This document shows positions 1 through 11,000 of a DNA stretch of 64,000 nucleotides, piece by piece. Numbering within the stretch: position 1 is the first letter of the stretch; each line of letters begins with the position of its first letter. The notes under the pieces were generated by a model. The model searched no databases, was not told the origin of the DNA, and saw nothing but the letters and a program-made list of their open reading frames with translations. The DNA is taken from contig JAUDYN010000009.1 of assembly GCA_030407005.1 (NCBI GenBank), forward strand, positions 248,001 to 312,000, read 5' to 3'. Source of the stretch: Desarmillaria ectypa (Eukaryota; Basidiomycota; Agaricomycetes; Agaricales; Physalacriaceae). Position numbers and translations under genes: made by a program.

Positions 1-1640
1 CGAGGTAGCACTATTAGGTGCTAGCCTTGAAGACGATGCTCGTGCGGGCTCTGTAGTTCTAGCTTTGCCCTTCGCTTTCGCTGAGGCTTGGTTAGACAGA
101 TTGCGTACAAGCTACTAGGTTTGAACAGTAGTTTATTTAACAAGACTAGTGTCAAATAAGCGTCTTTTATTCAACAAGATTATCAAGTCTGAAACCCCCC
201 TCGCGGTGGGCTCCAGATGATGTGCTTGGTAACGGCGAGTGACAAAAGAATTATGGAATGGCAATGAACACCAATCACACTAAACCTCTTACTACTCTAC
301 ACTTAATCACCAATATTGAATTTGGGCAGTTTCGAGTACGATGGAAGCACTCTGCAGACTTCAATAATCAAGTACAATTGTCTTAAAGACATTTTATTCG
401 TTACTAGTGAGTTTATACAAAGTACTACTCATACTAGTGGGGTGGGTAAGACACAATTGGATAAGAGTGACTTGGTTTGAGCTACTGCGCTCGTTCTGAC
501 TGAAATGGCTTCAGGCTGGTGGCGCTCTTGGCCCTATACTGCTTCCTACAAGTGATAAACACTTGACCAGTCGCACTCTTGGCTGACTAGTGGCGCTCTT
601 GGCCTAAGAATAAACTGATGGCACTCTTGGCCCTATACTGCTTCCTACAAGTGATAAACACTTGACTAGCCGCACTCTTGGCTAACTAGTGGCACTCTTG
701 GCCTAAGAATAAACTATAACTCCGAGAACTTTGCTTGAACTAACTTCAAAATCACTCCGGACCTTTGCAGGACACAACAGTGACTCTAATGGACTTCAAT
801 TCAATGCAATTCTATTGGTGACTTAGTGACTATTAATCACTTCATCGAGGTTAAGCACAAAAGCCTTTAATTGGGGACACCAGTTACTACCAGTGAGGGC
901 TCAACTGCAGGGATGGCTTGCCTGCTTTGCACAAGCACCCATCCCACTACTTATATACTACTGAGGCAAAACTATAAATATCATCTGGGTATAGGGTATA
1001 TTGGTAAGGATTTCTTGGCTAGTCACGAATAATGGTGAATAATCACACAATAGTCAGTCTAGTCTGTTTTCTTTTCAAATATTCGGTCTAGAGACTCCAC
1101 AGTTGGTCTTTCTGCACCCTTGGCACAACTACAAGCCCTAGTAATGCGGTTATATGGATATCCAGATATTGGTGCCTGTAACAGCTATCCGATCATGATC
1201 GAGGGTGCAGTCTGGCTCCACTAGCATCGATCATAAGAGATCTATATTGAAATAGTCAGATCTGGGCTCAAGGTTAATCCATTCCTAATTTATTTCTAAG
1301 TCCTGTTTCAAGATTGCCATGTGACTAGTTATCCTGACTTAGGCATTTATGCCCAGTCTGGGCTGCTAGTGACAGAACTTGACAAGATCTGTGTACTCTG
1401 CTCCTGGTTTTTGTGTGCTAGTAGCATCCTTCATTTGCTAGTGGCTGTATTTCACTTAGTCCTGCTAGCATTCGAGTTACTAGTCTGGCCGGCTGGTAGA
1501 TTTAACCCACTAATGGTGTTGCATCTAAGTCCTGGCTCTACCAGTTGCTTACTGCTTTTAACTATCAGCTCGAAGCCTCAGCTATAGTCCTCTATGTATC
1601 ACTAGTATAGGATAGATGTGCAATAGTATTATTACAAAAT
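1..1640. other. AT-rich accessory DNA without a recognised gene
   Basis: I see no convincing coding region here. The longest open frame (1321-1587, +) has no recognisable motif and unremarkable codon use. The stretch contains a two-unit tandem repeat (listed separately) and is rich in the words CTAGT/ACTAGT. It directly precedes the broken 5' edge of a Ty3/Gypsy fragment, so it is probably decayed repeat DNA. Confidence 0.5.
521..716. repeat. Two-copy tandem repeat, period 99 bp
   Basis: Bases 521-619 and 620-715 are near-identical units that differ by a handful of substitutions, several of them C/T or G/A. Inside each unit a shorter word, GGC(G/A)CTCTTGG with variants such as CGCACTCTTGG, recurs three times, so the repeat is itself built of smaller degenerate repeats. 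No function can be assigned. Confidence 0.85.
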
Positions 1641-1659
1641 CGCAAAATCTAGGTGTGAA

Positions 1660-3012
1660 TGCATAGACGGCATATCACTGAATACAATCCCAGATATGCC
1701 ATGGATGCATATCTCAGTCGATATGGTCACTGGACTCCCCGAGTCGGATGGATTTGACGCTCTATTGGTCATAGTAGATCGTTTTTCCAAGAACATTCTC
1801 CTTATTCCATGCAATGAGGAGTTATCTGCTGAAGGATGGGTGTTAATACTTCGCAACCATGTATATGCGAAGCATGGAATGCCACAAGTGGTCATCTCAG
1901 ATCGAGGACCCCAGTTTGTCTCAACATTCATGAAAGAACTATATCGAATGTTGAACATCACACAGAACACCTCCACAGCATATCATCCACAGAGAGACAG
2001 ACAGACAGAAAGAGTCAACCAGGAGGTTGAAAAGTATCTTTGAATCTTCATCAATCACTGACAGACCGACTGGGTAGCATGGCTACCACTCGCCAAATTT
2101 GCCCACAACAACTGAATTCACTCAGCTATGGGCAAAAGTCCTTTCATGGTCTTATATGGACGAAATCCCTGACTCATTCCCGAGTCAATCCAGAAAACCA
2201 GCTTCGCGAATCCCGCAGCTGTTGACTTTATGGAAACTATGGCCAAGGTCCATAAGGAAGTCCATGACACTTTGAAAAAAGCAGCAATGCAAATAAAGGC
2301 GCAATACGACAAACGAAAACAGACTTCATGGGAGTACCGAATCGGAGATAAGGTATGGTTAGACACTGCCAACCTTCATCTCCCGTGACCAAAGAAAAAG
2401 CTCGATGATAAACAAACAGGACCATTCGAGATTGTCGAGAAATCAGGAGCAGCAGTGTACAAGCTAAAGCTGCTGCCCCATTGGAAGATTCACCCTCAGT
2501 TCAATGAAAAATTATTGACTCCATACGTCACACCTTCATTCATGAATCAAGAATTACCGCCACCTCCTCCTCTGGACCTCGTCGATGGTCAAGAAGAATA
2601 CGAAATCGAAGAAGTCTTGGATTCACGCACCAGAAAGGTATGATCCAAGCGAGGACAACCATCTAGGGAAGTCACGGACTACCTAGTCAAATGGAAAGGA
2701 TGGACCCATGAGCATAATTCATGGGTCTGAGAGAATGAAATGACAAACACCTTGGAAGCAATCCAAGAGTATCAGGCTAGCATAAACCATGCCATATACA
2801 CTCCAAAAATCGCAACCAAGGACAAAGCAGTGGTCAAGATATTGGACCACGAATACTCGGAACATGGCAACATAGCCTACCTTGCCAAAAGAAAAGATGG
2901 ATATACCAAGTGGATTGTCAATCCAGATGAAGAAATATGGAAGAAACTGATTGATCAGTACTGGATCAGTCAAATCATAACACAGTTCGACACCCCTTTG
3001 GAAGAGCCTTAG
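1660..3012 (+). pseudogene. Integrase-chromodomain remnant of Gypsy element A
   Basis: An open segment (1696-2043) carries the integrase core: SVDMVTGLP with the first Asp, ISDRGPQF with the second Asp, and TERVNQEVE with the Glu, spaced as in DD35E integrases. Downstream the frame continues through TGA codons at 2041 and beyond, at places where relatives have Arg. It then passes a segment reading NLHLP and KLLPHWKIHP (integrase C-terminal domain) and a chromodomain-like stretch (LDLVDGQEEYEIEEVLD, then DYLVKWKGW) near 2570-2730. The family inserts double-stranded element cDNA into the genome; the chromodomain guides it to modified chromatin. Several stops make this copy non-functional. The recurrent CGA to TGA pattern suggests methylation-linked C-to-T decay. 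Confidence 0.88.
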
Positions 3013-3044
3013 CAGTCGGGATGACTGCTTTAACAAGGGGGTAA

Positions 3045-3467
3045 TGTTACAATTTTTCCGTTATCTTATCTTATCCGAGTCATATCCATGACTCATCCAT
3101 CTAATCTAGTCAAGAAACTGACTTGTATCCAGCTATTCGCCAGCTACAACCCTCGTTCTCACCGTCTGTCATCCCAGATGCTCTCTATTGGTTCTATGAT
3201 CCTCCCGGGTCATCCTACTTCGACACCATTTGTGCATGGACCATAGCATTTCACCTAAATATAACGCCGTAGAAATACTATATAAACAGAGTAAACTAGA
3301 CAGTTGTACTCTATCTTTTGTTTAAATTACAATCCTATACTTCTTGCTCACACAACACCGAAGACTCTTAGCTTCTATCTCTCATCTTGGGTGATTGTTC
3401 GAATGCATAATGGCCCAGAGAGATCAGCTGACTGTCCCAAGTCACATGCCCAAGTCGATACCTAACA
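3045..3467 (+). repeat. LTR of Gypsy element A (TG...CA, 423 bp)
   Basis: The LTR starts TGTTACAATTTTTCC directly after the purine-rich tract and ends CCTAACA at 3467, giving the 5-bp end inverted repeat TGTTA/TAACA. A TATA-like ACTATATAAACAGAG lies near 3279. Start and end match the LTR at 10163-10548, but the middle differs strongly, so the two LTRs are not a matched pair from one insertion. It sits between the interiors of elements A and B. Confidence 0.8.
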
Positions 3468-3718
3468 CTATAACTCTCTAATATAGACAGAAGCCTATTT
3501 AGCCCCTTCAGGACTACTGCCTGGGAGTTATGGCACACTAACATGGAAGCCAGAACTGCCTGGCCCCAAATCCATCCAGAAATAGATGAGTGGTTGGCCC
3601 TCAATAGGGGTGATCTAGTACAAGGCCCTAACCTAGGCCCCAACATTCATACCCACATATGGGCCAACAGATTTTGAGAGCTCTATCTGCCCATAGCCAG
3701 AGACCTGGTCCCTAGACT

Positions 3719-5290
3719 ATGACCGAGAATGGTGGAAGAGAGATGCATACTGGGATATGCTCTCAGGGACTTGGAGAGAAGGGAATATGCCCAAAGAGAT
3801 TAGGTGGGGCCCAGAGCCCAATTTCAATAGCTTTACACACCCATCAGGCTACTATGGCAGGCTGGAATCCTTCCAGCCCCAATACATATCATACCCTCAC
3901 TATCCACCTGATACTCCAATCATGCTACTACAACCCCTTCCTGACTCGCCACCACACAGGTGGGTTCAACAATCTAGCTATCATCCCTATTGGGATGACA
4001 GCATTTTATTTGCAGGAGCAAGTGAGGAATCTGAGGCAAGTTCCTCTACCCCTACAGGACTGTTACAACCAATGACTGAAGAAATTCTACAAGTGGCCAG
4101 AAGTGAGCTAGCTGAAAAAGAAGAATGCATCCAATAAATGCAGCAAGAACTCACCAAAGCAGAGGCAGCCTAAGACCTCCATACTGAAACATTCAAATTT
4201 AGCAACAAAGGGAAGGAACCTGAACAGGGTAGACCAACAGAACCTCCATGAGATCCATCCACCCTATGACCAGATCAGTTCTCAATTCCAAGACCACCCT
4301 TAGAAAAAGGACCACCCAACCCTGTACCCAACCTGGTCAGAAACACCCCCAATGATGCCCCATACATGGGCATCAAACCCATCCTTGTCCAACCCCTGAA
4401 GCCATTCAAGGAGGATCATGATGACATCGAATGCTTCATAGATGATTGTATTACCCATTTTAAAGTGTTCTGACACTGTTTCCAGATGTCATTGCACTTG
4501 GTACTATTTGCAACCTCCCACTTTGAGAGGGCTACTAAGGACTGGTGAGTCTACAAGAGACCTGAATTCTGGGTTAGTGATGCCTGGGATAGCACTGCCA
4601 CCCATTTCCAATATTCCTCATGGGAAGATTTCATTGACATGATAACCTGGCAATTTTGAGATCCTGTGATCGAGGAAGTTCATGAGAAGTGCATATTCAA
4701 CCTGTGCATAAGAACACAGCCTGCTTCACACTACTTTCAGAAGCTTGAGGAAGAAGCCAAGCCAGCAGGCTAAAGAACTGACAAATATGATCATGGTGTC
4801 ATGGTCAAAGCCATTCGACTCAGGGTTCCCTTGTCCTATACAACATTCATCTCCAACATGGGCATCAATATTCCATGCACCTATCTAGAATGGAAGGAAT
4901 GAATTATGCATATATATGAAAAGTGATGGTACAAATGGGTCTTTGACCAGACTGCTGGAGTCTCTCGGGAGGGACCAAAGAAGGATTTCTGACCCCTGCA
5001 ATATCAACCCAGTGGTAAAGCCACCACTAGGGTGACAAGTTCCTTGGCCCCAAAGCTGATGATCAACACCAGTCTCAGTTAGGATTCAGATACAGGCTGA
5101 TGGGCATCATATGGAGAGGCAGGACAACTGATGGAAGTTGATCAATGAAAGGTGGAAGAACATTGCTTCTGGTGCAACAAGAAGGGTCACATAGCCAAGG
5201 ATTGCCCCAAGAGAAAGGAGTATAGAGATGTTCAGTTAGTAGAGCCCACTAATGTAGTGAAGCCACCTATGGCCAAAATCGAGAAGGCAA
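3719..5290 (+). pseudogene. gag remnant with CCHC zinc knuckle
   Basis: The first open part (3757-4137) is proline- and glutamine-rich and ends in an acidic, Glu-rich stretch. Further pieces near 4330-5080 read as capsid-like, with phrases such as KPLKPFKEDHDDIE interrupted by stops. At 5165-5206 a zinc knuckle CFWCNKKGHIAKDC (C-x2-C-x4-H-x4-C) is intact and is followed by basic residues. Gag proteins form the virus-like particle, and the knuckle binds element RNA. Multiple stops and frame breaks show the gene is dead. Confidence 0.8.
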
Positions 5291-6429
5291 AAGAATAGGT
5301 TGACAAGGGTTTGATTCCTCTTGCTTGACCAATGCCTCAACCAGTGAGTCCTCAGTATCTGTGCATTGGACTAATATACATGCAAACAGACACTTACATA
5401 TACAAAAAAATATGACTTTATTATAAATCCTGAAGCCAAGAAATCCCAAAGAATTGAATAAAAACAGATACATTATTCTGCTAAAAGATGCTGACACTAC
5501 TATCTATAGTAAATCCTGAGCTCCTGATGAAGCAGCTGTAGTGTCAGATGATGCTGACACTGTAACAAAGTCTAACAGACTTGCTATGTGGAGTGCACTG
5601 GATATGCAGGTAAAACTATAGACTGGTGTCAGTAGACAGGACATCCCTGGACCTCTGAAGCCAAACACCCCTGTGCTCCCATCTAGGAAGCCAAGTCATG
5701 CTTTGCCAGGGCTGTTAGAGGATCAGGCCTACCAAGCCCAAAGACCAAAGGAAACAAGAGGTAGATCAGCTGACCCACAAGAACCACAGGGCCCTCAAGA
5801 CTAAGGATCTGAGGACAGGCCACTATACCCTCTCAGTATAAGGCACCCTACCCAGAGAAAAAGCCATACACTACCAGACTCAGCCTGAGGGAAGAGGTCA
5901 GTTGAAATACTAGCATCAATAGATATCGTGACTATAGTGAGACCCAACTCTGACAACTATGTTGACATCTCCAAAGAAGATAGTGCTATGACTCCCACCT
6001 TATCAGCAGTAGGGACAGCTGAAGAACAGGGAGGATCTGCTAGTGCCCAGATGGTAAAAAGGGGACAGTTTCACAGAACCACCATCATCAAAGTACCTGA
6101 TAAAGAGGACAACACAGCTTTCCTAATCTGGAAAGCATGACAGTCTAAATTAAGACCACCAACTCTAACACCTGAAATTCCACCTAACAAGGGGGTACCC
6201 AACCACATGTGATACAAACTGTTTGGAGTCGACTGGACTCTACATACAATCCATACTACCAAGAACTTGGCAATTGCCAAAGCCACTCTCTCCACTTGGA
6301 TTCACCCCAAGCAAGTCAGAGAAATCACTGACAAGCTTGCCCAAAGCTTGCAGATAGGAGAAAGCAATGCTTGAGAGTGGCTTTATGAACTCCACAAACC
6401 CATTTGGTATATCTGAGGGACCAAGAGCC

Positions 6430-9400
6430 TAGGACAGGACTTCTTGGTAGATATACAGCTGAACCCTTATACAGGGAAGAAAGCCTTGACTACCAAGACA
6501 TTGCTTGACAGTGGCTGCACCAGCAGTTCTATCAATCAGTCTTATGTTCTACAATATGAACTAGACACCCAAAAGTCTGCAGTCCCCATTCCAGTGTACA
6601 ACACAGACAGAATCTGCAACAAAGCAGGAGATATCACTGAGTTTGTAGAACTCCAAATGACCATTGGCAGTCATACTGAACAAATTGACTTAGCAGTCAC
6701 TGACTTAGGCTCCAAAACTGTTTACTTGGGCCATGATTGGCTTAAATGCCACAACCTGGTGATCAATTAGAAAACTAGGATGATGATCTTTGGACATTAT
6801 CAATGCATAAAAAACCCATTCCCATTCTCTGATTCTGATGATGAAGACTGATGGGATGAAGAACTGGAGGATGGAGAAACCATTCTCACAGTTAACATGC
6901 AGGAGGAGCTCCTCCTGCAAGCTGTACACTATGCAAATGACTTAGCAGCCACTGATAATGCTGAGAAGCCAAAGAAGACCTTTGAGGAGTTAATACCTCC
7001 TCAGTATCAAAGTTTTAGAGACCTATTCTCTAAAGAAAACTTTGATGAACTTCCAGAATGGAAAACATGGGACCATGCTATTGAGTTAGTCCCTAATGCA
7101 AAATCCACCCTAGACTGTAAAGTCTATCCACTTAATCACAATGAGCAAGAACAACTCAACAAGTTCTTGAATAAGAACTTGGACTCCAGATGAATCCATC
7201 CTTTGAAATCTCTGTTTGCCTCCCCCTTCTTCTTTGTAAAAAAGAAAGATGGTTTCCTTCATCCTGTTCAGGACTATCAAAAACTAAATGAAATGATGAT
7301 TAGGAATTGATATCCCCTTCCTCTTATATCAGAGCTCATCAACAAACTATGCAGAGCAAAATACTTTTCCAAATTGGATGTCCAATGGGGATACAACAAT
7401 GTATGCATTCATGATGGAGATAAAGAAAAGGTGGTCTTCCAAACTAACTGAGAGCTATTTGAGCCCATGGTAATGTTCTTTGGTCTTACAAATTCCCCAG
7501 CCACTTTCCAGTGAATGATAAATGATATATTCAAAGACTTGATCACTGGGGGAAAGATAACCATTTACCTTGATGACATTCTCATCTTCATCAAAGGACT
7601 AGATGAGCATCGACATGTTGTATGACAAGTTCTCCAATATCTATGAGAGAACAAATTGTTTCTCAAAGCAGAAAAATATGAGTTTGAAGTACTCAAAACC
7701 AAGTACTTGAGAGTGATTATCAGTCAAGATACTATCCACATGGATCCCATCAAAGTAGCAGGAATAATGGAATGGCCCACTCCAACCAAGAAAAAAGAAC
7801 TTCAGTCCTTCCTCAGCTTCACAAATTTCTATTGGAAATTCATATGTAATTACTCCAAAATCATACAACCTCTTACACAACTCACCAGAAAAGCTGAATG
7901 GAGTTGGGGAAAGGAGCAGGAACAAGCATTCACCCAGCTCAAACTACAGATGACAATGAATGTCATCTTGACCATTCCCTCCAATGAAGGAAAATTCTGA
8001 GTAGAGGCTGATTCAAGTGACAGAGTTGTTGGCACCATCCTGAGTCAAGAACCAAATGGAAAATGGAGGCCTGTTGCCTTCATGTCCAAAGCATTAACAG
8101 CCACTGAATGCAACTATGAAATCTACAATAAAGAATTGCTGGCTATAGTGCTCATGTTAGAAGAATGGTACCATCATCTAATGGGCATGAAGAAAGAAGT
8201 TGAAATCTGAATGGATCATCAGAACCTCCAGTATTTCTGGAAACCCTAAAAGCTGAACTGTTGACAAGCTTGATGGGTCACCAAATTGGCTAAATATTAT
8301 TTCATGCTTTAACACAAGGTGGAAACTGTGAACAAAAAAGCTGATTTACTCAGTCGACATGATAACCATGACCAGGGGAAACAGGACAACCACAATGTGA
8401 TAGTCCTTACTTCTGAATATTTCTGAACACTTGTCTTATCCACCATAGAGGAACAAGTCAAATATATAAAAGATGTTACACAACACCAGAACCAATGGGA
8501 TCAGGGAATTGCAAAATCCCTTAACCATGAATGAGGAATCACACAGAAGAATGGGGTTCTCTATTATGATGGACATATTTATATCCCTTGAGATGATGCC
8601 TTATGAGGGGAAATCATTTCCCGATGCTATGATCATATCATGGCAGGACATCCAGGCATAACCAAGACAGTGGAGCTAGTACTCTGAGAATACTGGTGGC
8701 CAAAGTTAAAAAGAGACATCAAGACATATGTCAAAGGATGCAAAACCTGTCAGCAAGCAAAAAGTGATACACAGGCTAAAGCTTCTCCACTTCACCTGAA
8801 TACTATTCCTACTTCTCCCTGGATGCATATCTCCATGGATATGGTCACTGGACTTCCAGAATCAGATGGCTATGATGCATTACTAGTCATCATAGACTGA
8901 TTCTCAAAGGCAATCATTCCAGTTGCATGTCATGAAGAATTATTGGCAGAAGGATGGGCATAGATTCTCTATGATCATGTATATGCAAAACATGGAATGC
9001 CTTAAGTTGTGATCTCAGATTGAGGACCACAGTTTGTCTCAATCTTTATGAAGGAATTGTACTGAATGCTTAATATTTCCCAAAACACATCCACCACCTA
9101 TCATCCACAGACCAATGGACAGATGGAACATGTTAACCAAGAGATTGAAAAACATCTCCAGATTTTCATCAATCACTGACAGATGGATTAGAATGAGTGG
9201 TTACCCTTAGTGGAATTTGCTCATAACAATTGAATCCACTCAGCTATGGGCAAAAGTCCTTTCATAACTTTATACAGACAAAATCCACAAATTATCCCTG
9301 ACTCTAGCTGAATGAGTCCATTCACAAATCTGGCAGCCATGGAATTTACTGAAACCATGGTGCAAGTTCACAAGGAAGTGTATGATGCACTAGAAAAAGC

Positions 9401-10132
9401 AGTGACACAGATGAAGCATCAATATGACAAAGGAAAGCAGATAGCATGAGAATATCAAATAGGTGACAAAGTTTGGCTTGATACTGCCAACCTTCATCTC
9501 CCCTAGCCCAAGAAGAAACTTGATGACAAACAAATGGGACCATTCATGATCCTCGAGAAAGCCAGCACTTCAGCATACAAGCTGAAGTTACTACCACACT
9601 GGAAAATTCATCCCTGGTTCAATGAGAAATTGTTGACACTGTATATTCCACCTACTTTCCCCAATCAACAGTGACCACTGTCTCCACCACTGGACCTTGT
9701 GGACAGACAGGAAGAGTACAAAATCAAAGAAGTACTAGATTTGTGAACTTGCAGAGTATGAGGAAAAAGAGGACAACCATCAAAAGAAGTAATAGACTAC
9801 TTTGTCAAGTGGAAAGGATGGACTCAAGAACACAACTCCTGGGTCCGAGACACAGAGATGGACAATGCCCAGGAAGTGATCACAGAGTATGAGAAAAACA
9901 TTAACTGAACCCTACACTCTGGCAAAATTATAACCAACAAAAAGATAGTGGTTAAGATACTCAACCACAAATACTCTGATAATGGCAATGTTGCATACTT
10001 CACCCAATGAAAGGATGGATTCCAGAAATGGATCATTAATCTGGACCAAAACCAATGGAAAATGCTAGTCAATCAATATTGGATCAATCAAGCTAATTCA
10101 CAACTCGAAACCCCACAAGAAGAGCCTTAGCA
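6430..10132 (+). pseudogene. pol remnant: protease, RT, RNase H, integrase, chromodomain
   Basis: The protease region (6444-6770) has the active-site DSG in LLDSGCTSS and a later LGHDWL motif. Reverse transcriptase runs from about 7,190: [11 protein letters not shown], the LPLISELI segment, KLDVQWGYNN, and the catalytic YLDD near 7568. RNase H follows from about 8,000 (VEADSSD, YNKELLAIV). The integrase HHCC-type zinc region lies near 8,640-8,760 (GHPGITKT, CKTCQQA), then a DD35E core, LLPHWKIHP and a chromodomain near 9,690-9,850 (YFVKWKGW). In-frame TGA interrupts it many times; in RT the TGA falls where relatives read NRYP, NRELFEP, QRMI and LREN. It cannot make a full polyprotein. Confidence 0.9.
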
Positions 10133-10162
10133 GTCAGGATGACTGCTTTAACAAGGGGGTAA

Positions 10163-10548
10163 TGTTACAATTTTTCCATTTTCCTTATCTTAATCACAAC
10201 ATCTTATTGCTATCTTCATCAAACATCTTTCATTCATCAATAAGCCCCATTGATCTACTCACACTGTCACCTCATTCCACCACCTGACCGTGGTAATACA
10301 ACACACCACCCAGTTCATGCACCACATACACACAGACAACCCCATTATTAGTCCCCTAGTTTTCAGTATATAAGTTAGGCACTTATCATGTATGTTCTGC
10401 ATCTTCCAACTAAACTTAATATATATATACCATTCTACACTCTTCTAAAGACCTCCACTGCTTTCCCACATAGGGTGATTGTCCGAATGCGAGACAGCCC
10501 AGGAAATAGCGTTTGGTCCCAAGATCACGTGTGAATCGGGTCCTAACA
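10163..10548 (+). repeat. 3' LTR of Gypsy element B (386 bp)
   Basis: It starts TGTTACAATTTTTCC after the purine-rich AACAAGGGGGTAA and ends GGGTCCTAACA at 10548. A TATA-like GTATATAAG lies near 10366. It shares its 15-bp start, its last roughly 60 bp and the TGTTA/TAACA ends with the LTR at 3045-3467. The next five bases (ATGAG) would be the target duplication, but no partner copy is visible at the left side of the A-B array. Confidence 0.85.
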
Positions 10549-10553
10549 ATGAG

Positions 10554-10817
10554 TAACTCCCTAGGCCATTTCACGCTGCCCTAGGTGTCCTCACGACCCG
10601 CAAGCTGCTTAATCTCCACAAGGCCGCTTCTCCCAGTGTAGCAGTCTCAACCACCGGCTGGCGCATTGCTGCTTGTCAAGAACGTAGCCTTACTTGGAAA
10701 ACAGCTGATTTTCCTTCACTGAGTTTTGGATCTACCGCTGATTCGCATTCGGCCGACATCTCTCAGCTTGAAATGCGGGATATGGTTTTGGATATCCAAA
10801 GAGATAACAACAAGTAA
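10554..10817 (+). pseudogene. 3' exon fragment of a DUF6533 membrane-protein gene
   Basis: The frame reads PRPFHAALGVLTTRKLLNL and continues to a stop at 10815-10817. It matches the C-terminal exons of the copies at about 30,060-30,357 (PFHAALGILMTRM) and 63,286-63,621 on the minus strand (PFHASVGVLTTRMLLNLRK). This is the cytoplasmic tail after the last membrane helix of DUF6533 proteins. The 5' part of the gene is missing: the fragment begins within a few bases of the LTR end of element B, so it was cut by that insertion. I could not find the missing half in 1-1640. Confidence 0.8.
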
Positions 10818-10879
10818 CTCAACTTTATTTATGATATATCTGATTCAGACTAGATACTGATAATATCAAAGCGTTTGAC

Positions 10880-11000
10880 CTGACCAAAATTAGAAGCGGT
10901 TAGGGGCCTGCTTCGCAAGGCATATTTCCCGTGCAAAAGCCTTCTTCGGCGGAAGTAACTGTTTTACAGTACAGCATCTTGATGCTCACTTTCGCAGGTT
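10880..11000 (-). pseudogene. 3' remnant of the membrane-F-box gene (cassette copy)
   Basis: A short stretch (TCGCAAGGCATATTTCCCG on the plus strand near 10,913) corresponds to the last codons of the F-box protein at 30,470-31,869 (matching TCGCAAGGCATATCTCCCG there). The spacer between it and the DUF6533 stop also matches the spacer at about 30,400 (ACTGATAATATCAAAGCGTTTGA against ACTGATAATGTCAAAACGTTTGA, shown here only for comparison). Upstream, toward 11,334, I cannot follow the similarity. It is best read as the tail of a third cassette copy. Confidence 0.6.

Larger units (their letters stand above)
1645..3467 (+). mobile_element. Ty3/Gypsy chromovirus fragment A (3' half with LTR)
   Basis: This is the downstream part of an LTR retrotransposon. 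It keeps most of the integrase catalytic core, the integrase C-terminal region, a chromodomain and a 3' LTR. The left edge is broken near 1645, inside the linker before the integrase core; reverse transcriptase, protease and gag are absent. It ends with a purine-rich tract (AACAAGGGGG) followed by an LTR starting TGTTAC. The remaining protein is closely similar to the matching part of the next element, but carries fewer stop codons and more CG dinucleotides, so it is the less decayed of the two. Confidence 0.88.
3468..10548 (+). mobile_element. Ty3/Gypsy chromovirus element B, degenerate but nearly full length
   Basis: The order is gag with a zinc knuckle, aspartic protease, reverse transcriptase, RNase H, integrase, chromodomain, purine-rich tract and 3' LTR, which is the standard Ty3/Gypsy order with a chromodomain (chromovirus). 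The 5' side joins straight onto the LTR of element A; I see no separate 5' LTR and no clear tRNA primer site. Nearly every broken codon is a TGA where relatives have Arg (CGA). The interior is almost free of CG: none between about 7,200 and 7,609. The 3' LTR abuts the remains of a DUF6533 gene, so the element inserted into or beside that gene. Confidence 0.9.

Noticed and set aside
228..245. Match to large-subunit rRNA (TAACGGCGAGTGA)
   Set aside because: Only about 13 bases agree with the well-known 28S word, and the flanks do not continue the match, so it is chance.
1632..1976. Minus-strand open frame over the integrase
   Set aside because: It is a shadow of the well-conserved plus-strand integrase core.
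3700..10130. UGA recoded as arginine in the retroelement
   Set aside because: The TGA codons fall on Arg positions, but host genes in the window use TGA as a stop (for example ALKBH6-like at 42,406), and the CG depletion explains the pattern as C-to-T decay.
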